Of a DNA stretch of 39,405 nt, positions 19,738 to 29,257 are shown piece by piece. Every line of letters starts with the position of its first letter. Position 1 is the stretch's first letter. The position numbers were made by a program, and so were the translations under genes. Below the pieces are notes generated by a model that made no database searches, was not told the DNA's origin, and worked only from the letters and a program-made list of their open reading frames with translations. This stretch comes from Zygnema cylindricum (lineage: Eukaryota; Streptophyta; Zygnematophyceae; Zygnematales; Zygnemataceae): the NCBI GenBank assembly GCA_037447655.1, contig JBBHKE010001436.1, forward strand, positions 42,359 to 81,763. Direction: 5' to 3'.

Positions 19738-20854
19738 GTAAGAAAAAAGTTTAGAAAAAAAACAATTTTTACTTCTAAATAGGGTAGGACTTGGTTTGAA
19801 AACGAGACTAAATGCATAAGATCGATATTTAGCAAAAAAAAAAAATGTAGGCCGGCACATTATTTGTTGTGTAAGGTACTATTTTTTTATGAACTTATCT
19901 AATTTATTGAAAAAATAACGTTTTTAGTTGTTTGTATAATAAGATGAACAATATAGATTGATAGATAGTCAGTTTGATTAAGAAAATATGGGCAGAGTAT
20001 AAATCTTTGACATTTTTTTTAAATGTTTTAAAACGTAAATCATGCTTCTAAGTTAAAGATATTTAGTTAAGGAGGAATGGTGGGGGTGGGGGTGGGGGTG
20101 GGAGTAGAATTCAACCAATACTAGCCTTTCACTTCCCACATCCTTCTCTCCTCCCACACCCCTCTCCCATCCTTGCCCCTCCTTGCCCCTCCCTCCTTCC
20201 CCCTTCATTCACCCCCTATATATTCGAAATGGGCCCCCACATAAAAGATTACAAAAAATGTTCAAAACAGGAAGAAAAAGGAGAACATCAAACATCATTG
20301 TTTATTATTATAAGAACTTGAGATATGTCTGGAAAGGTACATAAACAAAATTGAAACAATATTTCAAAAGTGTAAGAAAGGCTTAATTTTATTTCCCCTA
20401 TGAAGGATTACAAAACAGAGAGGGGTGAGAGGGTGGTATTCAATAATTGAAAAATGTAAATAGAAATAAATGAATTGATTATAGGAATCCACACTATTTA
20501 TAGTATGAATTCATCAAAATCAAAATGCTGGAAATTTCTGAGACAAAGTTGAACAAAATATGTTTAGCGAATCGAAGATAGTGATTCATTTTAGCTAATA
20601 ATTAGAGATAGCTATGACTTTTCGTTGAAATATTTCCTTTCACTTTCTTGCGTTAACAGTATCAAATTAGCATTTCATGTGTAGTACAACAATTTTTTTC
20701 CTCTTGTTTATAACATAAAATCTTTAGTAAAACACTTGTTGTTTACCAACCAGGATTGATCCCTTCAGAATCAATTTTCTTTTAAACTTTTTCTAATGGA
20801 CTTATATGGGTCTCTATATAACATAACCCATTCAATGATCTTCCACTCGTTCAG
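19738..20854 (+). other. no gene seen; intron of the LRR gene
   Basis: AT-rich with a G-rich run GGTGGGGGTGGGGGTGGG at about 20080 and a pyrimidine stretch at 20130-20210. TATATTCGAAATGGGCCCCC near 20218 is a second copy of the sequence before the partial LRR exon. No exon was recognised; another LRR exon with unusual sequence could be missed. Confidence 0.45.
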
Positions 20855-20954
20855 TTTTATTGATAACCACCACCTTTTCTTTTAAACTTGTTCTAATAAA
20901 GTTTCCTAGGTTGCTATATAACATATCCTTTCCAATGGTCTTCCTCTTTTGCAG
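20755..20954 (+). repeat. tandem 100-bp duplication covering the intron end and start of the EGF exon
   Basis: Two units of 100 bp. Each contains TTTAAACTT, TCTAAT, CTATATAACATA, a pyrimidine tract, an AG acceptor and TTTTATTGATAA. The acceptors are at 20853-20854 and 20953-20954. The first copy of the exon start reads FIDNHHLFF and then stops; the second leads into the full exon. Confidence 0.85.
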
Positions 20955-21253
20955 TTTTATTGATAATAATTACTTCATTGGGCCAATTACACAAGTCAAT
21001 GGACACCCAAATTGTGAAGAGTTGGTAGCAAATTGCCTCTTTGGCCCAAGCCTCCCATCAGATTGCCAACCCTATTATGGCGAACCCACCTATCAACGCA
21101 GTGAAAGCGAATGCGACAATTTTTGTGACGCGACACAACCGCGAGGACCTTGTGGGGGAGGCGGTATCTGTGCTAATGGTACGGATGGGGGAGCACGTAC
21201 ATGTGAATGCTACCCAGGATACAACAATCAACTGAACGAATACACGTGCAAAC
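20955..21253 (+). CDS. exon: last LRR and cap plus EGF-like domain
   Basis: 299 nt between TTTTGCAG and GTAAGTT, entering in phase 2 like the LRR exons and leaving in phase 1. It encodes 99 residues. FIDNNYFIGPI is the start of a last LRR. HPNCEELVANC and a third Cys look like a Cys-rich LRR cap. Then comes a six-cysteine EGF-like module (Cys 57, 66, 72, 83, 85 and 98 of the exon) with the typical CECYPGY. Ten cysteines in 99 residues suit an extracellular protein. Phase agreement with 19666-19737 supports one gene. An LRR array followed directly by an EGF module is unusual among plant proteins known to me. Confidence 0.75.
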
Positions 21254-21831
21254 GTAAGTTCTTCTTTGACTTGATGGTTGTTGATATTAAATATCTCGTT
21301 TAAGGAAGTATCACGGATTGTAGGGGGAGGAGGGATAACGGCATGGGCAGGCTTAAGGGGAAGTACGGAGGGAAGAGAAAGGATATCCGAAGGACGTGTT
21401 GAAGTTTACATGTTTGGAAACATAGACCAGTTTCTTAAGTAAGCGTCACTGAGACAATTGTTATGGATTTAAAAACATTCATAATTTCAATTTACGCTGA
21501 AGTTTCTGTAAAAAAAAAAGATAATGTTGAATTTGGTCAAAAATACTCTTTCAATTATGTCAACACCTCTTCAACAATCCAAATTGTTGAGAAAGTATTT
21601 TTTCTGAACGAAGTTCAAAACACGTTGTTGAAAATGGTTTTACGATCGTAGTTCAAGACTTGCAAATACATTTTCAGGTTATTGTTATTATTATTATTAT
21701 TCTTTTTGAAGTACACTGGGAGTGTTTACTAAGAGTACGTAGAAGTGATATACAGTTTTGACCAAAACAGTTCCAATTTTATGGCATCAAGACTAATACC
21801 TAAAAACATTTACTGTTTGTCTTATTAAAAG
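21254..21831 (+). other. intron of the LRR-EGF gene
   Basis: Starts GTAAGTT and ends TTAAAAG. A purine-rich stretch (21322-21390) and short TTATTATTATTA at about 21685. No exon or element recognised. Confidence 0.55.
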
Positions 21832-21986
21832 TACATCCACCACCTTCACGCCGTTCTCCACCCCCACGAAAACCACCAAGCAAACCACCCTCATGGAGAA
21901 CACCTCCTCCACGTCCTTCTCCACCCCCTCCACCCCCTCCACCATTTCCATTGAAAGCACCTCCTCCAAAACCTTCTCCATCCCCT
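21832..21986 (+). CDS. exon: proline-rich, extensin-like segment
   Basis: The donor phase of the EGF exon plus this acceptor gives an open frame: HPPPSRRSPPPRKPPSKPPS, then RTPPPRPSPPPPPPPPPFPL and KAPPPKPSPSP. Ser/Pro-rich stretches of this kind are hydroxyproline-glycoprotein-like and often link an ectodomain to a membrane or wall anchor. After CYGTF the frame stays open to 22175, but the sequence loses the bias and looks like inserted repeat. The true end of the exon is uncertain and no transmembrane or kinase exon was found downstream. Confidence 0.6.
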
Positions 21987-22390
21987 TGTTACGGGACATT
22001 TAGCGTAGGATATTTTTGTCTTGTCCGTACGTTTTCTTACGTCGATCAAGTCTTGTTGACCGACTTATCCGGACGTCTCACTTTTGGTCCTGTCCGTACT
22101 TCCATACGTCGGTCCAGTCAATTGTACTTTTTCGTCACATACGTTGGTCTAGTCCTTTACGTAGAAGTCCTTTGACCGTCGGTCCGGTCTTTTGTCTTAC
22201 ATACATTTGTTAGAATCTAGACTAGGATTCCTTTGTTACAGCGCACCGTAGAGCGCTTAGACTCCACAGTAATTAGCATTGTATATTTTGTATATAAGTG
22301 ACTCTTCTCCTAAGTCATCTTAAAATTATTCTCTGCTAACCATCTTGCACAAGTGTTTCGATATCAAGTCTTGTATCCAAACCAACAACG
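21987..22390. repeat. possible LTR-like repeat adjoining the proline-rich exon
   Basis: Begins TGTTACGGG directly after the proline-rich codons. Contains internal quasi-repeats of GTCCGTAC, TACGTCGGTC and GGTCCGGTC, a TATATAAG box near 22291, and ends near CCAACA. This arrangement resembles a short LTR, but no target duplication, primer site or partner was found. Confidence 0.35.
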
Positions 22391-23362
22391 AAGTAAATCT
22401 AAATGTTGTAAAATAATTTGGAAACTTAAAAGTCAACTTCATTTTTTGGGATAATTTTTGGTTTAGGAGCTATATATAAATGGATTCAAAAATTTAAAAT
22501 TTAAAATTCGACTCACCTCAAATTACATTGGTAGTAAACATAGAGACCCATTCGTTGAGGAAACTTAGTGAAGATTGAGAAGAGGTTGTTGTTCTCTTAT
22601 TTTGGCAATATTTGTGAAAAGAAACCTCAGGTGTTCAAGTTCTAGCGTGCAGGAGCGAAGGGAAACCATGACGACTTAAGGAGAAATACATCGAAGGAAA
22701 ACTTATTGTCGGTGAAGAACCTTACGGCTAATTTGACTCGTGAAGTATTTGTAATTATAAGGTTCAAATATTCCATTATAGCTAGAAACTACGAACAGTT
22801 AAAATATTCCAATTGGGCTAACTATGAGTTACAAATAGGAATGGTTTAAGTAGTTTCGGTTATTTGTGAGTTACGTTTTATTTGGCAATGTCAAGTTTGT
22901 TTTTAAGTCATTCTAAAACAGTGAGCCAGTGGGTGTCTAGTTTGCCAGTTGTTTTGCACTAGTGGGTGTCGTAGTTTGGGGAACTAAGAGTAGTACAATG
23001 GTTGAGATTTAATTGGTTGAAAAAACTTTTAAGTGACGTTTGTCACAATACTATGAAAGTTCTTGTTTTACCACTTGCACTTCAATCAAGGAACTAAGTT
23101 TTTTGAAAATTAAACCCTTTTATGGGTGTGGATATGGCTTTTACTATGGCATAATTACTACGGATGGCTTGTAGTTGTGCTTTTGTTTGTTTAAAAAGTG
23201 GTTTTTGTGTTGTAAATTATCTGTTCTAGGCTGTGGCTCAACCTGAGATTTTCACCAGGTTATGGGCCCACAAGGTAAGGCACTCAAATATGATGGAACA
23301 AAATTATTTGTGCCACAAGTTGGCTAAGAGAACATATCTATTTGACAAAGCTAGTGTGTTAG
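22391..23362. other. no gene seen
   Basis: AT-rich non-coding sequence without recognisable protein, RNA or transposon features. It may be intron or 3' flank of the LRR-EGF gene. Confidence 0.5.
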
Positions 23363-23582
23363 AAAATCATTTTAACATGAACTTGAGTTTGTAGATCCGC
23401 AAGGATATAAAGAGCAAGGTTATAGATTAATAGAGAGATAAGAAGCGCCAAGCTAAAAAAACATGTACTTGAGAGAAAAAAAAAAGAGTAAATCATTTTA
23501 ATATGAGTTTGAGGTTGTTGATCTATAGGGAGAGAAAGGGCAAGGTTGTAGATAAATAGATAGATAATGAGCACCAAACACG
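23363..23582. repeat. tandem pair of 127-bp units
   Basis: AAATCATTTTAACATGA at 23363 recurs as AAATCATTTTAATATGA at about 23490. Both are followed by similar GTAGATC or TTGATC, GCAAGGTTATAGAT and ATAGATAGATAA-like stretches. Two diverged copies. Confidence 0.7.
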
Positions 23583-23589
23583 TTTTTTG

Positions 23590-24978
23590 TTCTTTGATTC
23601 CGCTCTTCATACAAATTTATCCCACGTGGACGACCTTCCTCACCTTTCTGATCCCCAGGTTGCCTTTGCTCTTCTGACTCGTTCTTTCCCTTACCGGCCC
23701 TCCTACCTCACTCAGACTTCCCCTCCCACCCCATCCTTTTTGTCCTCACTTTCTACATTCGATGATCGCCTTATGGATGTCCTCCACACTTTGTTGGGCC
23801 GTGAAGCTTTTGATCGCGAGTCTGGGCCGGCAGCACGCATCCAAGCCTCTCTTCCTTTCTCGGCTGGCGGTTTGGGTTTACTCTCGACGGCGCGTGTTGC
23901 TCCTGCTGCCTATTTGGGGAGTTGGTGTATTGTTGCTTCCACTATTGTCTCTCGTTTTCTGGCCGGGGACACTTTTATTCTTGCGGCCGTGGTTCCCCGT
24001 GTTTCGGATGGTGAGCTCGCCTTCCAGCGGTCCCTTTTGGATGCATCACGTTCTCTTAATCCGGCTGCTATCGAGGACATGCCGATTTTTTCCACTCTCG
24101 TTACGACATCAGTTGCACGTGTTCAGGAATCCATTACTGATCGGGTTGTCGCCGCTATTAAATCTGAGCTTCTTCATGCGCTTCCTTCCAATTCTTCGCG
24201 TGCACGTTTTCTGTCTTGTGGCGGACCTGGCTCTGGAGCTTGGCTATTGGCCGTCCCTATCTTATCCACTCTTCGTTTCACCCCGGCTCAGTTCACCACG
24301 GCCCTTAGATTCCGGCTTGGCCTCCCTCACCCACCTTTGCTTGGCTCACTTGTTTGCTCCTGCGGCCACGTTCTCGAGCCCGATGGGGTCCATTTACTTC
24401 GTTGCTCCCATGGGGGCGAGTTGATTCATGCGCACGACACGATTCGAGACACCATCGCTACTATCGCTGCTGAGGGGGGATTTTCTGTTCGTCGCGAGGT
24501 CTCTCACATTATTCCTTCGCGTCGGATCGACCTTGTATTACTTGATGGTGCGCGTCGTACATTTGGTGACATTGTTTTGACGAACCCTACCTCAACTACA
24601 GTCGTCAACCAAGCGGCTCGGCATATGGGAGTGGCTGCCCGTGACGCAGCTAAAAGGAAAGAGCGTGATTATGCCCATCGCGACGCTATGGATGGCTTCA
24701 TTCCGATGGCGGTCGAGATATTTGGTTGCTTGGGTGTGGCTTTGGACGAGTTTTTCCGTACTTGTGGTCGTCGCTCGTTTGAGAGGCGAGGACCTGGGAG
24801 CCCTCCTATTTCAGTCCTTACTTCCTTTTATCGTCAACGTTTTTCCGTGGCCCTACAACGGGTGTTGGCTTCTATTTTACTTCGATCGTCTATTGCCGTT
24901 ATGAATCGACGGCGTGTTCCGGAACTTCCTCCTCGAGCTCCTCCGGGATTCGGGGACTTACGTGGTTGTTTTCCGTAA
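23590..24978 (+). pseudogene. non-LTR retrotransposon polyprotein, C-terminal part with CCHC and endonuclease-like region
   Basis: A 463-codon open frame without a start ATG at its left edge, so 5'-truncated. It begins in the region after RT (ALHTNLSHVDDLPHLSDPQV, then LPFSAGGLGLLS). It then has a Cys-His cluster CSCGHVLEPDGVHLLRC followed by GGELIHAHDTIRDTIA. Next is a restriction-like endonuclease pattern, FSVRREVSHIIPSRRIDLVL with a downstream FGDIVLTNP, and the tail FIPMAVEIFGCLGVALDEFF. This layout is familiar from LINE-type elements of algae, fungi and oomycetes. The frame is intact to TAA at 24976 and clearly richer in GC than its surroundings, so the insertion may be young. RT itself is missing. 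Confidence 0.75.
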
Positions 24979-25260
24979 ATTTTTTAGTTATGTTGGGGGT
25001 TTTTTGGTACGTGTTAGCTTTTTTCTTTGATGTTTTGTTTGTTGGATTTTGCTTTTTTGGGTGTTTTCGACTTCCCTGCCATCCTTTCGTATTTTCGTAG
25101 TTTTTGCCTTGAATTTCCCTTCTGTTTATTCCCTTGTTATGTGGTTTTTCAGTTTTAGCAATGCTACTTCCTTTTGTTCTTATAGACTCAGATGGTTTAC
25201 CATCGCGCTTTTTAATAAAGTCGGCCACACCTTTTCATTTAAAGGAGTGTATCTTTAATA
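24979..25260 (+). other. 3' untranslated region of the LINE fragment
   Basis: T-rich sequence after the stop, with AATAAA near 25215 and a last stretch CATTTAAAGGAGTGTATCTT. The 3' end of the element is probably near 25260, though no clear tail or target duplication is seen. Confidence 0.5.
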
Positions 25261-25942
25261 TCCTTAGTTAATAACTTCTCGTCTCTTTTATTTCTTCTTC
25301 TGACCTTTCTTGTTTTCTTCTTATCTTCTTGTCTTCTTGTCTGTTTGTCTTCTTACCTTCTTGTCTTCTTGTTTTCTTTGTCTTTTCTTTTATATAACTT
25401 CCGTAGTATAATACGAGCCTATTTCAGAAAACATGAACATGGAGAACATGGATTTGACCTGTTCATGAGGCGTGTTTTTAACAAATGGCTGATTTAATTA
25501 TTTTTCTGAAGTAGCTGTGGTGTTTTTTTATTTTCGGGCAGATTTTGTCGTATGAAGCAGGTGAAAAGAGGTCAGATAGGGTTTACGTCGTTGAACAAGA
25601 GTAAGTACACGTGGCAGATTTTAATCCACTTATTTAAGTAGTGACGCTGACATAATTTTATCATTTTAGGCCAAAAAACGTCGCAACCGAATTAGTGTTG
25701 CTGTGGTGTACTCTGGTAACGATAGTACGGACAAGCGTATCTATTTAGTATTTACCGTTACACAAAATGTCTATTTTTGAATCTTTTGTATTGTAACTTT
25801 TAGACACTGGTTTCATACCTGGAGGACAGTTTACTGGAGGTTTGGAGATAGATAATGTCTTTAATGTGACTTTTTTAGGGTTTTTTTTTTTTTTTTTTTT
25901 TTTTTTTAACGTGATTTTCTCCTCATTCTCTAAGGGCAATTA
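25261..25942. other. no gene seen; simple repeats
   Basis: CTTCTTGT repeats at 25270-25385, then AT-rich sequence with a T run of about 27 near 25880. No coding feature. Confidence 0.55.
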
Positions 25943-26146
25943 CACCGTGTACCGCGATTAGTGTTAACAACTTTTTCGCCACTTAAAACATCCTTTATCC
26001 TATTTTCAATTTCAGACAGTTAATCGGAAGCTGAGAATCTTTATATTCAATCGTAACCGTCAGGTGCACAATCTGACATGGGTGTACGGGTAAAAGATTG
26101 TTTTACGCGACGAAAAAAACATTGACAATAATAGCGATTCACGGTG
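25943..26146. mobile_element. TA-flanked MITE, 204 bp
   Basis: Left end CACCGTGTACCGCGATTAGT; right end, inverted, CACCGTGAATCGCTATTATT. Both are flanked by TA. The same ends occur on the 478-bp element at 36421-36898. Non-coding. TA duplication and short inverted ends suit a Tc1/mariner-type non-autonomous element, though the class is not proven. Confidence 0.65.
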
Positions 26147-27430
26147 TAGTAAATTACGGTTTTTTTGGGGGGGTCATTTAATAAAACAGGAGTCCTGAGC
26201 TGGATGCTAGGTGCACTCTTAAAAAAACCAACATAGATTGAACACAATAGTAACGCTTTATAAGTTGCCTTTTAGAAAACTTTGCCCTAAATGATACTTT
26301 GCCTTCCGTGGTTTACAAATACTTGAGAGGTCTTCTGTTTTAAAGGCGCGCTTTTACCGTTAATGTATTTTTCTCTCCTTTTCTACTTTCTACTTTTCTA
26401 AGTCAGCTTTTCTACTGCAAATGTTTCTCCATAGAGAACACCGAAGAAGGATCCTAGCAGGAAGGAAGGGAAGATTAGAGCTTACATAGGAAACGAATTC
26501 TTTACACTTAAATTAGTCTTCGACCACCTGTCTTAAACTGTTTTAAGGGTATTTCAGGACACTTCAGGGTCGGTCTAAGTGGGTGTTTTAGGATGTTTAA
26601 AGGTTTTAAAGGTTATTTTAGGGTTTTTATCGGGTTCTTAGCTCTCAAACGTGATTTTTGAGCATTTCCGCTACTTGATAGTACAAAGAAAATTTGTCTT
26701 CATGTGTTTTCGAGAATTGTCATTATGGCTACGAGTCAAATCCTTTTTCTATCAGAAGTGTTGACTTCCAATGCTCTGTTACTCTGTTAAGTTCATTACT
26801 AATAAATATAGACAAATTGTAAAAAAAACACCAATGAACATGAAAGGTACGTTTTGCACTCTAGGCTATGACGATAAGTGCTTGAACTCGAAAGTACAGA
26901 TTTTATTTTTTTTAGGGTTTCTTACAAAAATGTTTATTTTTTCACAAACCTGTACTGTTCTGTATTTTAAAATATAGATGGGACAAGTTCACTATTTCCC
27001 AAATGGTACATCTATGAAAATCCTATGATCGTCAAAAAAAAGATATTATCAAATTGACAAAAAAGTACAATTTCATATATAACAAATATTTTACACGTGA
27101 CAGCAAAAAGAGACATCATTTAGTGTGGCTAAAAGAGGACAATCAAACGGACTTCAGTGAACCTAAAACTCTTGTGACAAAAATAGTACATTACCAATCG
27201 TTATTAGAGTTAAAACATTTTTCGGGCAGTCAAAAAGTACTTTTTTTCATCACACAAATTTACTATTTTCCATCGTGACGTCACAGTTGGAGGATAAGAG
27301 CGTTACCTTTTGATTGCTTGCATCAAAAAAGAAATCCAACGGTCGATAAACAGAGTTTTTAACGCCTTTGATTGCGCGGAAAATGTTTCTCTAATAACGA
27401 TGAGTGGTGTAGTTTTCAAACAAATTGTCA
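26147..27430. other. no gene seen
   Basis: AT-rich. The palindrome GTGACGTCAC at about 27275-27284 is a consensus bZIP (TGACGTCA) site, but no gene start follows it. Short frames here (for example 26771-26977) have no recognisable content. Confidence 0.5.
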
Positions 27431-27610
27431 ACTTTATAACCTCTCCCTCTCTCTCCCTCTCCCTCTCACCCTCTCGCTCTTCCTCTCCCTCTCCCTCTCC
27501 CTCTCCCACGCCCTCTCCAATCTCCCTCTCTTCCTCTCCCTCTCCCTCTTCCGTCTCCCTCCCTCTCCCTCTCTCCCCCTCCCCCTCCCCCTCCCCCTCC
27601 CTCTCTCTTT
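27431..27610. repeat. CT-rich microsatellite
   Basis: CTCTCC and CTCCCT repeats. The long apparent frames on both strands are composition artefacts. Confidence 0.9.
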
Positions 27611-28139
27611 TCATAAACTTTTGGGATAGAAATGAAGGAAATTTTTCGGCCATGAGACCTATCCGTAAAATAAGTTCGAGAAAAAAAAAGGGAGGGGGGA
27701 GGAGGGAGGGAGGGAGGGGAGGGAGAGGGAGGGAAGAAACTCTACTTGTCAAAACTTTAAAGCCTCAAGAAGAAAAGATACAACACTGTATACACCCTAT
27801 TCTAAAAAAAAAAAAAAAGGAAAAAAAAAGGCAGAAATCAAGTAAACTTTTACTTTTTTTTTCCGCATTCTTTACAAATATACAACTGAAACACTCCTAC
27901 TTATTTTCGAATTTTTTTGACTCTAAAAAAAGAAAAAGAAAGAAAAAAAAAAAAAAAACTAAAAACTAAAATGAAAGAAAAAAAAAAGAAAAAACCCGGA
28001 ATGAACGAACAAAAAATGATATTTTTAAACCACTATACTCAGAATTTCCTACAAAAATAATTGGGAATTTCAGGTCCCAAAGTGCTTTACCACCTTTGAT
28101 TTTTTCCCTAATCGATGTTTGAGATAAGTCACGCATAAA

Positions 28140-28620
28140 TCTTCCTTACCTCCCTCTCGTTCTCGCACATGCTCTTTCGCTCGTTCTCCCCCTCTTTCTC
28201 TAGCTCCCTCTCCTTCTTCCTCTCCTTCTTTGTCCTTTTCTCTTCTCTTCTTCTTCCTCTACTCTCCTCCGTCTTCCTCTTCCTGCTCCCGCTTCCTTTC
28301 CCTGTTCCCCTCCTTTCTGTTCCCTGTTCATCTGCTTTTCTCCCTCTACCTGTCTTCTCTCTCCCTTTTTCTCTTCTCTTCTCCCGTCCTCCATCTCATC
28401 CTATCTTTCACAGCTCTTCCTCTTCTCATTCCCCCCTCTTCCTTCCTCTCCTTCATTCTCTTCTCGCCTCCATCTTCCTCTCCTCTCTCTCTTCCTTTCG
28501 TCCTCTCTCTCTTCCTTTCGTCCCCTCCCTTTTCCTTTCGTCCTCTCCCTCTTCCTTTCGTCCTCTCCCTCTTCCTTTCGTCCTCTCCCTCTTCCTTCCG
28601 TCCTCTCTCTCTCTATGATC
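28140..28620. repeat. pyrimidine tract with 20-bp tandem units
   Basis: Nearly pure C/T for 480 bp. At about 28485-28605 there are six units close to CCTCTCCCTCTTCCTTTCGT. It lies just beyond the 3' end of the NRAMP gene. The apparent Ser/Leu/Pro-rich frame is not credible as a protein. Confidence 0.85.
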
Positions 28621-28819
28621 TGACCATGTCTCCATTTTTTTACATGTGTGTATCTCTCCCGTCCCTTTCTATTCTTTCAAACATACTCTTTTCGAAAAAC
28701 GAAAAAAAATACTTTTACAATCAGACAAACAGACGAACATTATTATACGAATAATACTATTTTCTTCTTTTTCTCGACCAGTATTTTTCCCTCAACCTCC
28801 GAATTCAAAAAAAATGTTA

Positions 28820-29257
28820 TCACGATCTCTCTTGCGAATGCTCGTAATTTTCTCGGTTTTCCCCATTTTCTCGATTCTCTCGATTTGGAATCGCAGAATC
28901 TTGGTGATCCGACGGTAACAAATTTGTTTTTGAGATAATTTTTAATTCCTGTTGAGTTTTGTGTAAAGGAGAACTTAACGGAGACCTCGACGGAGATTCT
29001 ATGTCGGAATCCGATGAACTATTATCTCCGGCTTGATCGTATGGAGGAGAAAAAGTGGACTCCGTATCTTTTCGAAAAGCGAGAAATAAAATCGCTCCCA
29101 CATACATTAAATTAGCCGTAAGAGTTAATATCCCAATAGCCACTCTTCCAATTAAAATTAGTTCACTTTGAAGTAACCAATTGACAATAATGTCACAAAG
29201 ATAATATACGTTTACCGCCACGATCAAGAGACCGAGAGCCCAAATAAGAATAGTAAC
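28820..29257 (-). CDS. NRAMP exon 12 (TM11-12, tail and stop)
   Basis: 438 nt, TTTTGTAG to TGA at 28820. Starts [20 protein letters not shown], ends TM12 with [15 protein letters not shown], then a long Ser/Asn/Glu-rich tail with the NREN-like repeats [15 protein letters not shown]. Confidence 0.95.
   Translation of the reverse strand, partial: VTILIWALGLLIVAVNVYYLCDIIVNWLLQSELILIGRVAIGILTLTANLMYVGAILFLAFRKDTESTFSPPYDQAGDNSSSDSDIESPSRSPLSSPLHKTQQELKIISKTNLLPSDHQDSAIPNRENRENGENRENYEHSQERS

Noticed and set aside
23762-24424. A second protein in another frame of the LINE region
   Set aside because: Shadow frame of the polyprotein with no recognisable content.
27310-27969. Long overlapping open frames on both strands
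   Set aside because: They are produced by the CT/GA microsatellite; no domain and no codon structure.
28169-28754. Ser/Leu/Pro-rich open frames, possible secreted protein
   Set aside because: Pure pyrimidine composition with 20-bp tandem units explains them.
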